This document shows, in pieces, positions 1 through 6,496 of a stretch of DNA of 22,773 bases (position 1 is its first letter; every line of letters starts with the position of its first letter). The notes under the pieces were generated by a model that worked only from the letters and a program-made list of their open reading frames with translations, did no database searches and was not told the DNA's origin. The position numbers and the translations under genes were made by a program. Source of the stretch: a virus; the IMG/VR virus record IMGVR_UViG_3300032294_001231, positions 1-22,773 of that record, one strand, 5' to 3'.

Positions 1-174
1 AGACATTAGGTGCTCCGGCAAAACCTTAACCCTGCGAAGTCTTGTAGATTCCGCGCCAGATTCTTCCCGTGTTGTGCCAAGCCCAGCGTGCGACCAGTCC
101 AGACTCTTGACGACATAGTCACAAAAGTCAGGCGGCATAGCCCGCTCGTAGTACAGATAACTAGATTTAATCAT
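1..174 (-). CDS. Probable 2OG-Fe(II) oxygenase, N-terminal part (cut by left edge)
   Basis: The leftward reading frame stays open to the window edge, giving 58 residues that begin MIKSSYLYYERAMPPDF. Its ATG shares one base with the terminase stop (TAATG), so translation is probably coupled to terminase. The pattern of an aromatic-rich start, then PPDFCDYVV, then DWSHAGLG, then a basic RLRRVKV segment resembles, from memory, the N-terminus of small phage and cyanophage 2OG-Fe(II) dioxygenases of the prolyl-4-hydroxylase type. The HxD...H iron ligands would lie beyond the edge, so catalysis cannot be confirmed. It could instead be another short packaging-region protein. The gene itself is well supported by coupling and open frame; the family is a tentative inference. 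Confidence 0.5.
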   Translation of the reverse strand, partial: MIKSSYLYYERAMPPDFCDYVVKSLDWSHAGLGTTREESGAESTRLRRVKVLPEHLMS

Positions 175-1685
175 TAGTAATATGGCCTTTTACGTCTGAA
201 TTCTCGTACCTCATCCGGCTCATCCAACACTGACCGGATGTAGCCACCTTTGCGGAACCGCATCAGCGCCAGCGATACGGAGTCCACGTAGTCATCATGA
301 TCCCCAGCGGGGAAGCTTGCCACCTCGTCGATTACTTCTTCAGCCCAATGTGTGTTGGGTGCCCATACCCGCCCTGACGCAAACAGGTCGGACACCGCAT
401 TTAGTCGGCTGATCTTGTCGTTACCCCTTACCGGTGTGTACTCCTGTACAGGAATACCCATTGCCCTCATCTCGTAGATGAGCGGGGCCCCTGACGCCTT
501 TTTCTCCACAATGATGGAGTCTGGCTCCCATTCTTTGCATTGCTCGATTGCTTTCTTCTTAAGTGAAGGAAACTCAAGACGGTCCCTGAAAGCATTGAGG
601 AGGATGATATTAGCTTGAAGAACACCGGTATCGTCCTCCTGATAAAAAACACCCCACGTGGTACAGGCTGAATAGTCCGAGCGGTTGGTCTTCTCGAACG
701 CGGTATCCCAACTCTGTAGGACAAACTCACAGTGCGGGGGTGTGTCGTCCTCCCAAAGCTGCCACCAGTCCCGTTTGACGATAGCTGATGTCTCAGATGT
801 CGGGTTCTGCTGGTACTGAGCCATCCATTTGGCGTTCGGAAGTTCAGCTCTTAGCGCTTCTAGCTCCTTCCTAGACCAAAACTGAGGCCAGAGCGGCTCT
901 CCTGACTCAAATAACGCCGGAAACTCGATCACTTCCCAGTCTTCACCACCTCTCTGGGCTGCGGATTTCAATACTTGACCCGTTAAGTCCTTCTTTGACC
1001 ACCGAGTCATCACAATCACGATAGATCCGCCCGGCTGTAGACGCTGACGAGGGCCAGATGTGTACCACTCGTACGTTTTATCGTAAATCTCGGGGTTTAC
1101 CTCAGCCAGAGCGGCTTCCTGTTCACTGTGCGGGTCGTCAATGATGAGCAAATCAGCGCCTTTACCGGTAACAGCGCCACCGACACCAATAGCAAAGTAA
1201 TCACCAGCGTAATTTGTAGCCCAACGACCAGCGGCTTTCGAGTCTGCTTGTAGCGCAACATCTGGAAACAAGTCCTTATAACGGTCAGAGTCCACTAAGT
1301 TACGTACTTTTCGACCAAACCCCACCGCCAACTCAGCGGTGTGGGAGGTCTGGATCACCTTCTTGGAAGGAAACTTGCCCAAAAACCAGCTCGGCAACAG
1401 ATATGAGGCGAATTCTGACTTCGTATGCCGTGGTGGCATGTTGATAATGAGTCGTTTGGTCTTGCCCTCAACCACCCGCTCAAACGCTCGCGCCATTTTC
1501 TCGTGGTGCCTACCGTGGATAAAGTTGGGCCAGACATACTTGACGTACTCCATGAAGTTATTCTTAGCAACTTCTTGTGCTTTGGCTCGCCTAGCCTCGG
1601 CAATTAGGGTACCTACCTTCTGCTGAACAGCCGGTGGTAATGTTGGCAGTACAGCTTGCGCCTTACGAAGCAGTTCCGGGTCCAT
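174..1685 (-). CDS. terL: Terminase large subunit (packaging ATPase/nuclease)
   Basis: This is the motor that pumps DNA into the prohead and cuts the concatemer. Numbered from the chosen start (503 aa), the ATPase domain has a Walker A-like PPRHTKS at 84-90 and Walker B LLIIDD at 179-184. The C-terminal RNase H-like nuclease shows an acidic strand SWDTAFEKT (D327), IIVEKKASG (E394) and HDDYVD (about 464-468). The last matches the psiM2_ORF9-type terminase C-terminal domain. An ATG at 1718 would add 11 residues but lacks a ribosome binding site. The ATG at 1685 follows AGAGGA at 8-base spacing and is preferred. It overlaps the end of the small-subunit gene by 23 bp, as expected for a TerS-TerL pair. 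No key residue appears to be missing. Confidence 0.93.
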   Translation of the reverse strand: MDPELLRKAQAVLPTLPPAVQQKVGTLIAEARRAKAQEVAKNNFMEYVKYVWPNFIHGRHHEKMARAFERVVEGKTKRLIINMPPRHTKSEFASYLLPSWFLGKFPSKKVIQTSHTAELAVGFGRKVRNLVDSDRYKDLFPDVALQADSKAAGRWATNYAGDYFAIGVGGAVTGKGADLLIIDDPHSEQEAALAEVNPEIYDKTYEWYTSGPRQRLQPGGSIVIVMTRWSKKDLTGQVLKSAAQRGGEDWEVIEFPALFESGEPLWPQFWSRKELEALRAELPNAKWMAQYQQNPTSETSAIVKRDWWQLWEDDTPPHCEFVLQSWDTAFEKTNRSDYSACTTWGVFYQEDDTGVLQANIILLNAFRDRLEFPSLKKKAIEQCKEWEPDSIIVEKKASGAPLIYEMRAMGIPVQEYTPVRGNDKISRLNAVSDLFASGRVWAPNTHWAEEVIDEVASFPAGDHDDYVDSVSLALMRFRKGGYIRSVLDEPDEVREFRRKRPYY

Positions 1686-2262
1686 CCAAGGAGTCCTCTT
1701 CGTTTGACAACTCAGCATCTACGTCAATATCACCAATACTCTTAGGCACTTCTTCGAACGCGACCTCTTCAACACCTCCAGCGTACAGCTCCAAGGTCTT
1801 CACGAGATCTGTCTCAATATCTTTTACGGTGCGGTGCGTGATGCTTATATCAATTCGCTCAGAGAATAACCCAACTCCGGCAATCCGCCCTAAGTTTTCC
1901 AGTGCCTTCATGCGCTGGCGAGGGTCGGGATCAGCAGACTCAACAATCAACTTGTTGGTCACGTAATTACGAAGCCGACGTGAAACGTCTAGTACTTCTT
2001 GATCCCACTCGTTCAGGATTGCTTCTAGGTTCAGGATGGTGCCCGGCGTCAACTGCTTTGCCGGAGGAAGTTTTTTGTTGGAGAAGATGCGGTGAGATTC
2101 CGCCTTGTCTTCGGGGGTGATGTCTACCTGCGCTCCTAGACCTATTAGGTCTTGCACCGTTTCAAAAAGTGCATGGGCCTTCAGACGAAAGTCGTCAATT
2201 TCCTCCGGTGTCGTGTCGAAGGGAAGTGGGATACCCACTTCAGGCGTGGCGAGAATAGGCAT
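1663..2262 (-). CDS. terS: Putative terminase small subunit
   Basis: This 199-residue protein lies directly upstream of and overlaps the large terminase on the same strand. That is the standard place for the DNA-recognition subunit, which binds the packaging site and hands DNA to TerL. The middle part, YVTNKLIVESADPDPRQRMK followed by ALENLGRIAGVGLFSERIDI, matches the helical region I know from phage small terminases of this type. The C-terminus is acidic (DVDAELSNEEDSLD), plausibly the part that touches TerL. The upstream ribosome site is weak (GGAA just before ATG 2262). A good leftward promoter ends about 30 bp upstream. Assignment rests on position plus the conserved segment; no HTH motif is obvious by eye. 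Confidence 0.75.
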   Translation of the reverse strand: MPILATPEVGIPLPFDTTPEEIDDFRLKAHALFETVQDLIGLGAQVDITPEDKAESHRIFSNKKLPPAKQLTPGTILNLEAILNEWDQEVLDVSRRLRNYVTNKLIVESADPDPRQRMKALENLGRIAGVGLFSERIDISITHRTVKDIETDLVKTLELYAGGVEEVAFEEVPKSIGDIDVDAELSNEEDSLDGPGTAS

Positions 2263-2297
2263 GTGTTCCGTAGCTGTTTGTGGCCCAGATGTGCGCG

Positions 2298-2326
2298 ACG
2301 ATAACCACCTTGTACAAAGTTGTCAA
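2298..2326 (-). promoter_or_regulatory. Sigma-70 promoter for the terminase genes
   Basis: Read on the minus strand there is a perfect -35 TTGACA (2321-2326), a 17-base spacer and a -10 TATCGT (2298-2303, 4 of 6 consensus). Transcription would begin near 2291, about 30 bases before the small terminase ATG. The spacer holds the 8-bp palindrome TTGTACAA (2310-2317), a possible regulator contact. Confidence 0.6.
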
Positions 2327-2607
2327 TATATACCCCCCGGGGGGTTGTAGGGGACCCAAAAAGGCAAGGGGGGTACTTTGCCATTTTGACATTTAAATTA
2401 GTCCGGCAGATTTTAGAGGGGGGTGGGGGTCACTTGTCTATCCTTGACGCCTCGTTAATAACTTAACAAGTTGTGACCCCCTTGGTTAGTGTAACCCTTT
2501 TGGGATTTTGTGATCGGGTGCGCAGATTACTAAGGCAAGGCACGCGATGGTACCAAGCGCCAACAGCGGGGGATGGGGGTACGGTGGGGTTGCCGAAACG
2601 GCATTTA

Positions 2608-2621
2608 TTAACACCTGTTAA
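2608..2621 (-). repeat. Dispersed palindrome copy 1 (TTAACACCTGTTAA)
   Basis: Perfect arms TTAACA and TGTTAA. The conserved TAAATG extension is on the minus strand here, so this copy points toward the terminase side. It lies in the divergent intergenic region, 99 bp before the first rightward gene. Confidence 0.85.
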
Positions 2622-2641
2622 CTTGTTCTGAATAAAATGCT

Positions 2642-2668
2642 TTGAATTCTAGGACTTTTTGATATTCT
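2642..2668 (+). promoter_or_regulatory. Weak candidate promoter for the first rightward gene
   Basis: TTGAAT (2642-2647) and TATTCT (2663-2668) are separated by 15 bases, shorter than optimal. Transcription would start about 45 bases before ATG 2720. A better -35 (TTGACA, 2386-2391) lies further upstream but has only a poor -10. Confidence 0.25.
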
Positions 2669-2719
2669 ACAAGTGCAGTACGAAGTAACTCAAATCCAAT
2701 CAACTGAATGAGGTGAATT

Positions 2720-3223
2720 ATGAACTACCAAGCGATGACAAAAGCGGTTACCGAAGCGATCAAGGGTGAGATTAACACTGTTAATAAATGGCAAGTAGCT
2801 GGCGCGCAAGTGCGCGAGTTTTTCGGAACCGAATCCGCGCTGAATGAGGTGAAAGCCCAATTTATCGCAGATGCAATTATCCCTGCGCTCGATAAGCGCC
2901 ACGCGGCTGCGCTCAATGCCGAGCTAGTACGTAAGGGATCAAAAGAATATAACGCGCTCGATGCGGCCGCGCGTGACAAGTGGGAAACGCAAAATCAGGC
3001 CAAAAAAGATGCGCGGTCTACTGCTCACACTATGTTTTCACGCGTGATTGGCTATGCTTTCCCGAAGGAAAAGACCGAATCCGAGCCTAAATCGCTCGAA
3101 ACAAAACTTGTCAATTTGATTAACGATGCAATTGGCAAAATCGAAAAAGCAGAAAATGCCGAATTCGATGCGGTCAACGCCCTTGTCCACCTCCGCGCAA
3201 CCCTTGCGATTATCAGCAAGTAA
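2720..3223 (+). CDS. Unknown 167-residue helical phage protein
   Basis: I do not recognise this protein. It is soluble, rich in Ala, Lys and Glu, and looks almost entirely helical. A segment ALDAAARDKWETQNQAKKDA is followed by charged C-terminal helices ending HLRATLAIISK. The start is supported by GAGGTG (2710-2715) five bases before the ATG. The gene stands alone: it has its own upstream region and a strong intrinsic terminator 15 bp after the stop, which suggests a separately controlled, perhaps highly expressed early gene. A shortened copy of the dispersed palindrome lies inside codons 18-23 (residues INTVNK). Function cannot be assigned. Confidence 0.75.
   Translation: MNYQAMTKAVTEAIKGEINTVNKWQVAGAQVREFFGTESALNEVKAQFIADAIIPALDKRHAAALNAELVRKGSKEYNALDAAARDKWETQNQAKKDARSTAHTMFSRVIGYAFPKEKTESEPKSLETKLVNLINDAIGKIEKAENAEFDAVNALVHLRATLAIISK
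2772..2784 (+). repeat. Dispersed palindrome copy 2 (13-base variant, intragenic)
   Basis: TTAACA-C-TGTTAA with a one-base centre instead of two, followed by the usual TAAATGG. It lies inside the 2720 gene near its start. Confidence 0.7.
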
Positions 3224-3238
3224 TTCGCCCCACTTGGC

Positions 3239-3264
3239 AACCCCGACCTCGGTCGGGGTTTTTT
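3239..3264 (+). terminator. Intrinsic terminator
   Basis: AACCCCGAC (3239-3247), loop CTCG, GTCGGGGTT (3252-3260): a 9-bp GC-rich stem followed directly by a T run (3259-3264). It lies 15 bp after the stop of the 2720 gene. Confidence 0.92.
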
Positions 3265-3334
3265 ATTGCCTGTGGTTTCCGACCCTTTTGATGATAGTTC
3301 CCCCCTACTGATGATGATGCAGCAACACAACTTA

Positions 3335-3348
3335 TTAACAGCTGTTAA
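3335..3348 (-). repeat. Dispersed palindrome copy 3 (TTAACAGCTGTTAA)
   Basis: A fully perfect 14-bp palindrome. The TAA extension is on the minus strand. It lies in the noncoding region after the terminator. Confidence 0.85.
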
Positions 3349-3370
3349 TGCAATATGTTGCAGAGAGCTC

Positions 3371-3409
3371 TGTTCCGCGTTGTTCCGCGTTGTTCCAGTC
3401 GCTGGAACA
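3371..3409. repeat. Tandem TGTTCCGCGT repeat plus TGTTCC hairpin
   Basis: Two exact 10-bp units (3371-3380, 3381-3390) and a third that begins TGTTCC then turns into an 8-bp perfect inverted repeat with a 3-base loop (3391-3409). This is the core of a wider cluster of the same hexamer reaching 3683. Confidence 0.8.
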
Positions 3410-3505
3410 GGCAAAACCGTTGGTACGCCTACGTTTTGGGGGTTTTTTGTGTGTTTGTTCCATTGTTCCATATATATACCCCCCCTACCCAAACCTGAGG
3501 GACTA

Positions 3506-3520
3506 GTTTACAATGTAAAC
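3506..3520. promoter_or_regulatory. Candidate operator GTTTACA-A-TGTAAAC
   Basis: Seven-base perfect arms around a single A. A related GGTTTGTAAACC follows at 3528-3539. Similar sequences overlap the start of the noncoding gap at 16822 (GTTTACAAAGTAA) and the promoter at 18437 (ACAATGTAAAC), which suggests a regulator site. Confidence 0.45.
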
Positions 3521-3629
3521 CATGATGGGTTTGTAAACCAACGTGGCCTTCGGCAGGTGGTGTAATGAGCGGAACACTGGAACACAACCGACATTTATTC
3601 GCGTAACACATTGATCTCAAAGGACATTC

Positions 3630-3884
3630 ATGCGTATCTCAGACCGGAACAAACCCATCCAAACCGGAACAGAACTCGGAACAAGCCCATTCTGCACATT
3701 ATGTGGCTCAGAAATTGACCCACCAAAGCGTCGCCTGATAACGTCTTTGTGTATGCCATGCGGCGAGGTGGAAGCGCGGAAGGTGAAGCATTGTGTCGTG
3801 CCCCTGCACAAGTCGAACTACATCGTCGTGCGTGATAGGGATTTGTTAACAGGTGTTAATCAAAAGGGAGGGATCGTCAAATGA
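3630..3884 (+). CDS. Small zinc-ribbon protein
   Basis: An 84-residue protein with four cysteines as CxxC...CxxC (C22, C25, C41, C44), a treble-clef or zinc-ribbon arrangement that would bind one zinc ion. The C-terminal part (PLHKSNYIVV...GVNQKGG) resembles a segment I recall from other short phage proteins of unknown role. AAAGGA (3619-3624) lies five bases before the ATG, which fixes the start. The first 18 residues are encoded by DNA containing three GGAACA hexamers of the upstream repeat cluster. Palindrome copy 4 lies in the last codons (residues LTGVN). The stop overlaps the next start (ATGA). Nucleic-acid or protein binding is likely, but the partner is unknown. Confidence 0.75.
   Translation: MRISDRNKPIQTGTELGTSPFCTLCGSEIDPPKRRLITSLCMPCGEVEARKVKHCVVPLHKSNYIVVRDRDLLTGVNQKGGIVK
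3846..3859 (+). repeat. Dispersed palindrome copy 4 (TTAACAGGTGTTAA)
   Basis: Perfect arms. It lies within the last codons of the zinc-ribbon gene, 21 bp upstream of the next ATG, and is followed by TCAAAAGGGAGG, which includes that gene's ribosome site. Confidence 0.85.
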
Positions 3885-3985
3885 AACTAGACGCAAACGA
3901 ATGGGCGGCAATCGCCGCTGCGTTTTTGGGAGCCATACTCGGTGCAGTATTGGCAGTGCTCATCATGCTATTTAGGAGTTTCTGA
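3881..3985 (+). CDS. 34-residue single-span membrane protein
   Basis: A short polar start (MKLDANEW) is followed by one long hydrophobic helix of Ala, Leu, Ile and Val and a basic end (FRSF), so one membrane span with the C-terminus probably inside the cell. GGAGG (3867-3871) supports the start, and ATGA overlap couples it to the gene before. Its stop overlaps the next start (TGATG). Tiny membrane proteins of this kind in phage early regions can be lysis helpers or exclusion factors; nothing here decides. Confidence 0.65.
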   Translation: MKLDANEWAAIAAAFLGAILGAVLAVLIMLFRSF

Positions 3986-4071
3986 TGGACAACTTAGACG
4001 TTGTTGGCCTGATATGTTTCTGCGTGTTAATTGCGATGGCGGTTTCCGAATACTTGGGACTGTTGCAATGA
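3985..4071 (+). CDS. 28-residue membrane peptide
   Basis: MDNLDVVGLICFCVLIAMAV is followed by SEYLGLLQ: an acidic start, one hydrophobic span with two cysteines and a short polar tail. AGGAG (3974-3978) lies six bases before the ATG, and the gene overlaps both neighbours (TGATG before, ATGA after). The precise interlocking with flanking genes argues that it is translated. It may act with the 34-residue membrane protein just before it. No function is recognised. Confidence 0.55.
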   Translation: MDNLDVVGLICFCVLIAMAVSEYLGLLQ

Positions 4072-4274
4072 AGTTGATCGACAAGAAAACCGGCAAGGAA
4101 GTACAGGTCGGCGATAGCTTGATCCGCAAGAACTACAAAGGGTTCAAGCATCGGTATGAGGTGCTCGACATCAACAAGGACTCCATTCACGTGCGAAAGC
4201 TCGGAGCCAACGATGCTTGGGTGTATTTGAACGTGCAGCCAGAAGCGTTGCAACTGACATGGGTGGTGATATGA
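4068..4274 (+). CDS. Unknown 68-residue small basic protein
   Basis: The protein begins MKLIDKKTGKEVQVGDSLI. It is short, basic and beta-rich, like the small SH3-like or KOW-like folds seen in phage accessory proteins (inference from pattern only). The frame is open further upstream to 3942, but that part is antisense to sense codon use of the membrane peptide, and the ATG at 4068 forms an ATGA overlap with that peptide's stop. It ends in an ATGA overlap with the next gene. Confidence 0.65.
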   Translation: MKLIDKKTGKEVQVGDSLIRKNYKGFKHRYEVLDINKDSIHVRKLGANDAWVYLNVQPEALQLTWVVI

Positions 4275-4426
4275 GTGACGCCGAGTGGGATGAGTACATT
4301 GACGTGCTGTACGAGCGGTGGGTGGCTGAGCATGAAGCGTATGCGTTCGAGGATAACTACGAGCCGTTCGAGCAGTGCAAATTATACTTTCGAACTGTCA
4401 ACCTACAACAAGTTAACAGGAGTTAA
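4271..4426 (+). CDS. Unknown 51-residue acidic protein
   Basis: The protein begins MSDAEWDEYIDVLYERWVAE and is very acidic and aromatic, probably helical. Such charge could suit a DNA mimic or an inhibitor of a host enzyme, but this is only a guess. ATG 4271 overlaps the previous stop; a longer frame starting at 4217 lies inside the upstream gene and is not favoured. The final codons and the TAA stop are contributed by palindrome copy 5, so the repeat truncates or defines this gene's end. Confidence 0.6.
   Translation: MSDAEWDEYIDVLYERWVAEHEAYAFEDNYEPFEQCKLYFRTVNLQQVNRS
4413..4426 (+). repeat. Dispersed palindrome copy 5, carrying a ribosome binding site
   Basis: TTAACAGGAGTTAA: one arm base changed (TG to AG), creating AGGAG. 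It is followed by TAA then the ATG of the 4430 gene. The same 14 bases supply the stop of one gene and the ribosome site of the next. Confidence 0.9.
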
Positions 4427-4429
4427 TAA

Positions 4430-5287
4430 ATGAAGAAAATCTACTACGAGCAGTACAAGAACTTGTACGAGTCGATCAAGCCGATACGTGGCAGGTCAGT
4501 CGAAGTCCGACCCATCGGTGAGCGGCGCAGGGATTGGGAGGTGATCGAGATGGACAAAGATGTTGTGGCATGCGTCTTGTATCACACACAGGTGGTGCGT
4601 TACTACCCAGATGGCAGGATCGGGGTGCAGTGTGGTGGTTGGCAAACCCCATCCACTGCCGACTTCATCCACATCCACTCGCCGTGGCAATGCGTCAAGC
4701 GTAAGGGCAAGTTATGGGTGATCGTGCCCAGTGCAACGGAGCAGTACATGTTCTACCCCATACCGAGAGAGGGTGAATTGACATTCCAGCCAACAGAAAA
4801 CGGGCGGTGGGAACCGACGTCCGAGGTTGTCATCCAGAAACAAGTTGTCAACCGAGAGAAAGCGAAGGAAGCCCGTGCCCCATACCAGCCGTTCCTGCAA
4901 TGGGCTAAGACGTTCATGCAGTTGTCGGACGGGTGGATCATGCACGAGACAAGGAAGTCAGTCATTCCAATGCCGGATGGGTACTTCAACTATCGGGAGT
5001 TTTCCGAGCCGGTGATGTTGAACATGGCGAAGTCGGGCGACGATGCGCAGTACGTGGGAGTCCTGTGTGCGGTGCTATGTGATGGCAGCAATGCGCTAGA
5101 TAGTCGGATAGCCGAGACAACGGCGCGGAACTCTGGTGGGTTTAACTACCCGATAGTTTTTTATGACATGCGGTTTTCGTATGAGCTGTTGAAATCTCGA
5201 ATCTATCGGATGGCAGATAAGGTGTCGTACATATATGACAAGGTGGACGTGCAAGTAACGTGGAAAACGCAGTCGGGCATTTTCTAA
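4430..5287 (+). CDS. Conserved-looking phage protein of unknown function (285 aa)
   Basis: I cannot name a function. The first 75 residues (KPIRGRSVEVRPIGERRRDW, then acidic and beta-rich text with VVRYYPDGRIGVQCGGW) have a pattern I recall in hypothetical proteins of podovirus- and siphovirus-like phages. The C-terminal half is mixed alpha/beta with no obvious catalytic motif or membrane span. The start is fixed by the AGGAG inside palindrome copy 5. The gene ends five bases before a consensus promoter, so it is the last gene of this transcription unit. Length and codon use look intact. Confidence 0.75.
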   Translation: MKKIYYEQYKNLYESIKPIRGRSVEVRPIGERRRDWEVIEMDKDVVACVLYHTQVVRYYPDGRIGVQCGGWQTPSTADFIHIHSPWQCVKRKGKLWVIVPSATEQYMFYPIPREGELTFQPTENGRWEPTSEVVIQKQVVNREKAKEARAPYQPFLQWAKTFMQLSDGWIMHETRKSVIPMPDGYFNYREFSEPVMLNMAKSGDDAQYVGVLCAVLCDGSNALDSRIAETTARNSGGFNYPIVFYDMRFSYELLKSRIYRMADKVSYIYDKVDVQVTWKTQSGIF

Positions 5288-5291
5288 ATAC

Positions 5292-5320
5292 TTGACATAG
5301 GGTAACTATTATGTTATAAT
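5292..5320 (+). promoter_or_regulatory. Consensus sigma-70 promoter
   Basis: TTGACA (5292-5297), exactly 17 bases, then TATAAT (5315-5320): a full match to the bacterial housekeeping promoter. Transcription should begin near 5327 and drive the ATPase-VWA cassette. No overlapping dispersed palindrome is present. Confidence 0.92.
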
Positions 5321-5371
5321 ATGTCTTACAGTGGTAGTAGTAAGAAGTAATCAACCTAAAAGGAGAAACAA

Positions 5372-6472
5372 ATGAGTGCAATCAACTTTGGTCAGTCCGT
5401 GTCGCTCGTCGAGTTTGCGAAAGCTATCGGGCAGGTGGGGCGTGATGTGACGGTGATCGGTCAAGGCGAGCCGGGGATTGGCAAATCCTCCATGCTGAAA
5501 GTTCTTGCCAAGCAGTACCCTGAGTATGCCATTGCGTATATCGACTGTACCTTGCTGGACTTGGGTGACTTTGCCCTGCCATATACAGAAAACGTGTTAA
5601 CAGATGTTAATACAGGGACAGGTAGCGTCACGAAGGTGACTAAGTTCGCACCGAACGCACGGTTCAAGATGCACGAGGGCAAGCCGGTGATCGTGATGCT
5701 TGACGAGATTGGCAAGGCAATGAAGGCGGTCAAGAATGTGTTGTTGACCTTGATGCTGGAGCATCGCATTGGTGACCACTATCTGCCTGAGGGGTCGATT
5801 GTGTTTGGCACTACCAACTTGATGTCCGATGGTGTGGGCGATATGTTGGAAGCGCATGCAAGAAATCGTGTGTGCTTGGTGACTGTGCGTAAGCCCGATG
5901 CAGATGAGTGGATCGAGTGGGCAATTGGTAACGACGTTGATCCGACAATCATTGCGTGGGTCAAGCAGTTCCCGCATGCACTAGCAAGCTACACCGATCT
6001 GTCGCAGAAGGAGAACGCATATATCTTCAACCCGACGCGGGCCGGTAGTGGTGCGGTGGTTACACCAAGAAGTTTGGAGAAGGCGTCGTTCATTGCCAAA
6101 CAACGTAGTGAACTGGGTGATGCGCTGACTATATCTCTGCTGACTGGGACTATCGGTGAGAGTGCGGCACGTGACATGCAAGCGTTCTTCACTGTGGTGG
6201 ACAAGCTGCCATCGTGGGATGCGATATTGAACGATCCGAAAAATGCCAAGCTGCCCGAGGACACGGTTGCCAAATGTATCTTGGTGTTCTCTGCGGTGAC
6301 ACGTGTGAGCAAGGACACGCTAGACAAATGGATGCACTACCTGAAACGCATGGACAAGGAGTGGCAAGCCCTGTTCGCAACAAGCGTGATGAAGTCATCC
6401 GACAAGCAGTCGTTCTGTGTGATGAACAAGGAGTTCAAAGACTGGGCGTTGGAAAACCAGTGGTTGTTCTGA
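5372..6472 (+). CDS. MoxR/CobS-like AAA+ ATPase
   Basis: A 366-residue AAA+ ATPase: Walker A GEPGIGKSS (32-40), Walker B VIVMLDE (106-112), sensor-1 TTN (147-149) and a likely arginine finger in HARNR (162-166). The layout fits the MoxR branch (RavA, CobS, NorQ), ATPases that work with a VWA-domain partner to remodel a protein or insert a metal. The partner follows immediately. AGGAG (5361-5365) supports the start, and a perfect promoter lies upstream. Palindrome copy 6 falls in residues 76-80 (LTDVN), in a loop between the first acidic strand and Walker B where family members vary. The target in the infected cell is unknown; host-factor remodelling is inference. Confidence 0.88.
   Translation: MSAINFGQSVSLVEFAKAIGQVGRDVTVIGQGEPGIGKSSMLKVLAKQYPEYAIAYIDCTLLDLGDFALPYTENVLTDVNTGTGSVTKVTKFAPNARFKMHEGKPVIVMLDEIGKAMKAVKNVLLTLMLEHRIGDHYLPEGSIVFGTTNLMSDGVGDMLEAHARNRVCLVTVRKPDADEWIEWAIGNDVDPTIIAWVKQFPHALASYTDLSQKENAYIFNPTRAGSGAVVTPRSLEKASFIAKQRSELGDALTISLLTGTIGESAARDMQAFFTVVDKLPSWDAILNDPKNAKLPEDTVAKCILVFSAVTRVSKDTLDKWMHYLKRMDKEWQALFATSVMKSSDKQSFCVMNKEFKDWALENQWLF
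5597..5610 (+). repeat. Dispersed palindrome copy 6 (TTAACAGATGTTAA, intragenic)
   Basis: Perfect arms inside the AAA+ ATPase gene. It is read in the only stop-free frame as LTDVN. Confidence 0.85.
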
Positions 6473-6479
6473 TAACAAA

Positions 6480-6493
6480 TTAACAGGAGTTAA
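6480..6493 (+). repeat. Dispersed palindrome copy 7, carrying a ribosome binding site
   Basis: TTAACAGGAGTTAA followed by TAA and the ATG at 6497. It has the same AGGAG-creating variant as copy 5 and lies between the ATPase and VWA genes. Confidence 0.9.
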
Positions 6494-6496
6494 TAA

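Larger units (their letters stand above)
2263..2719. other. Divergent intergenic control region
   Basis: This 457-bp gap separates leftward packaging genes from the rightward genes. It holds the leftward promoter, a 12-bp perfect palindrome of six C then six G (2333-2344), further G-tracts at 2350-2353, 2368-2373, 2418-2429 and 2568-2579, and a 9-bp perfect inverted repeat GGGGGTCAC/GTGACCCCC (2425-2433 and 2473-2481, 39-base loop). It also holds AACTTAACAAGTT at 2460-2472 and one copy of the dispersed TTAACA palindrome at 2608. I see no convincing gene. Such a skewed, structured, gene-free stretch could hold an origin, a packaging site or the switch between leftward and rightward transcription; the sequence does not decide which. 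Confidence 0.6.
3224..3629. other. Repeat-rich noncoding region, candidate origin or control region
   Basis: After the terminator there are about 360 bases without a credible gene. The region holds palindrome copy 3, a 10-bp tandem repeat TGTTCCGCGT (3371-3390) with a third partial unit, a hairpin TGTTCCAG-TCG-CTGGAACA (3391-3409), further TGTTCC/GGAACA hexamers, an AT stretch ATATATA next to a C run (about 3470-3485), and GTTTACA-A-TGTAAAC (3506-3520). Repeats beside an AT-rich stretch are the usual look of an iteron-type origin, but a regulatory role is equally possible. Confidence 0.5.

Noticed and set aside
2308-2323. CTTGTACAAAGT resembles the Gateway attB2 core, suggesting vector contamination
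   Set aside because: The match stops after about 12 bases, the flanks differ, and the bases form the spacer of a plausible phage promoter. It is coincidental.
2608-2621. A 24-codon leftward frame starting at the ATG after palindrome copy 1
   Set aside because: It lacks an AGGAG (this copy has AGGTG), runs through G-tract DNA and has a Pro/Arg-rich nonsense-like sequence; too weak to call a gene.
3266-3565. 99-codon rightward reading frame
   Set aside because: It covers the terminator tail, tandem repeats, hairpin and operator-like palindrome, has no ribosome site, and its text (runs of Met, Pro-rich end) is not protein-like.
3942-4067. Upstream extension of the 4068 gene
   Set aside because: It overlaps two small membrane-protein genes in another frame, while ATG 4068 has a precise ATGA overlap with the preceding stop.
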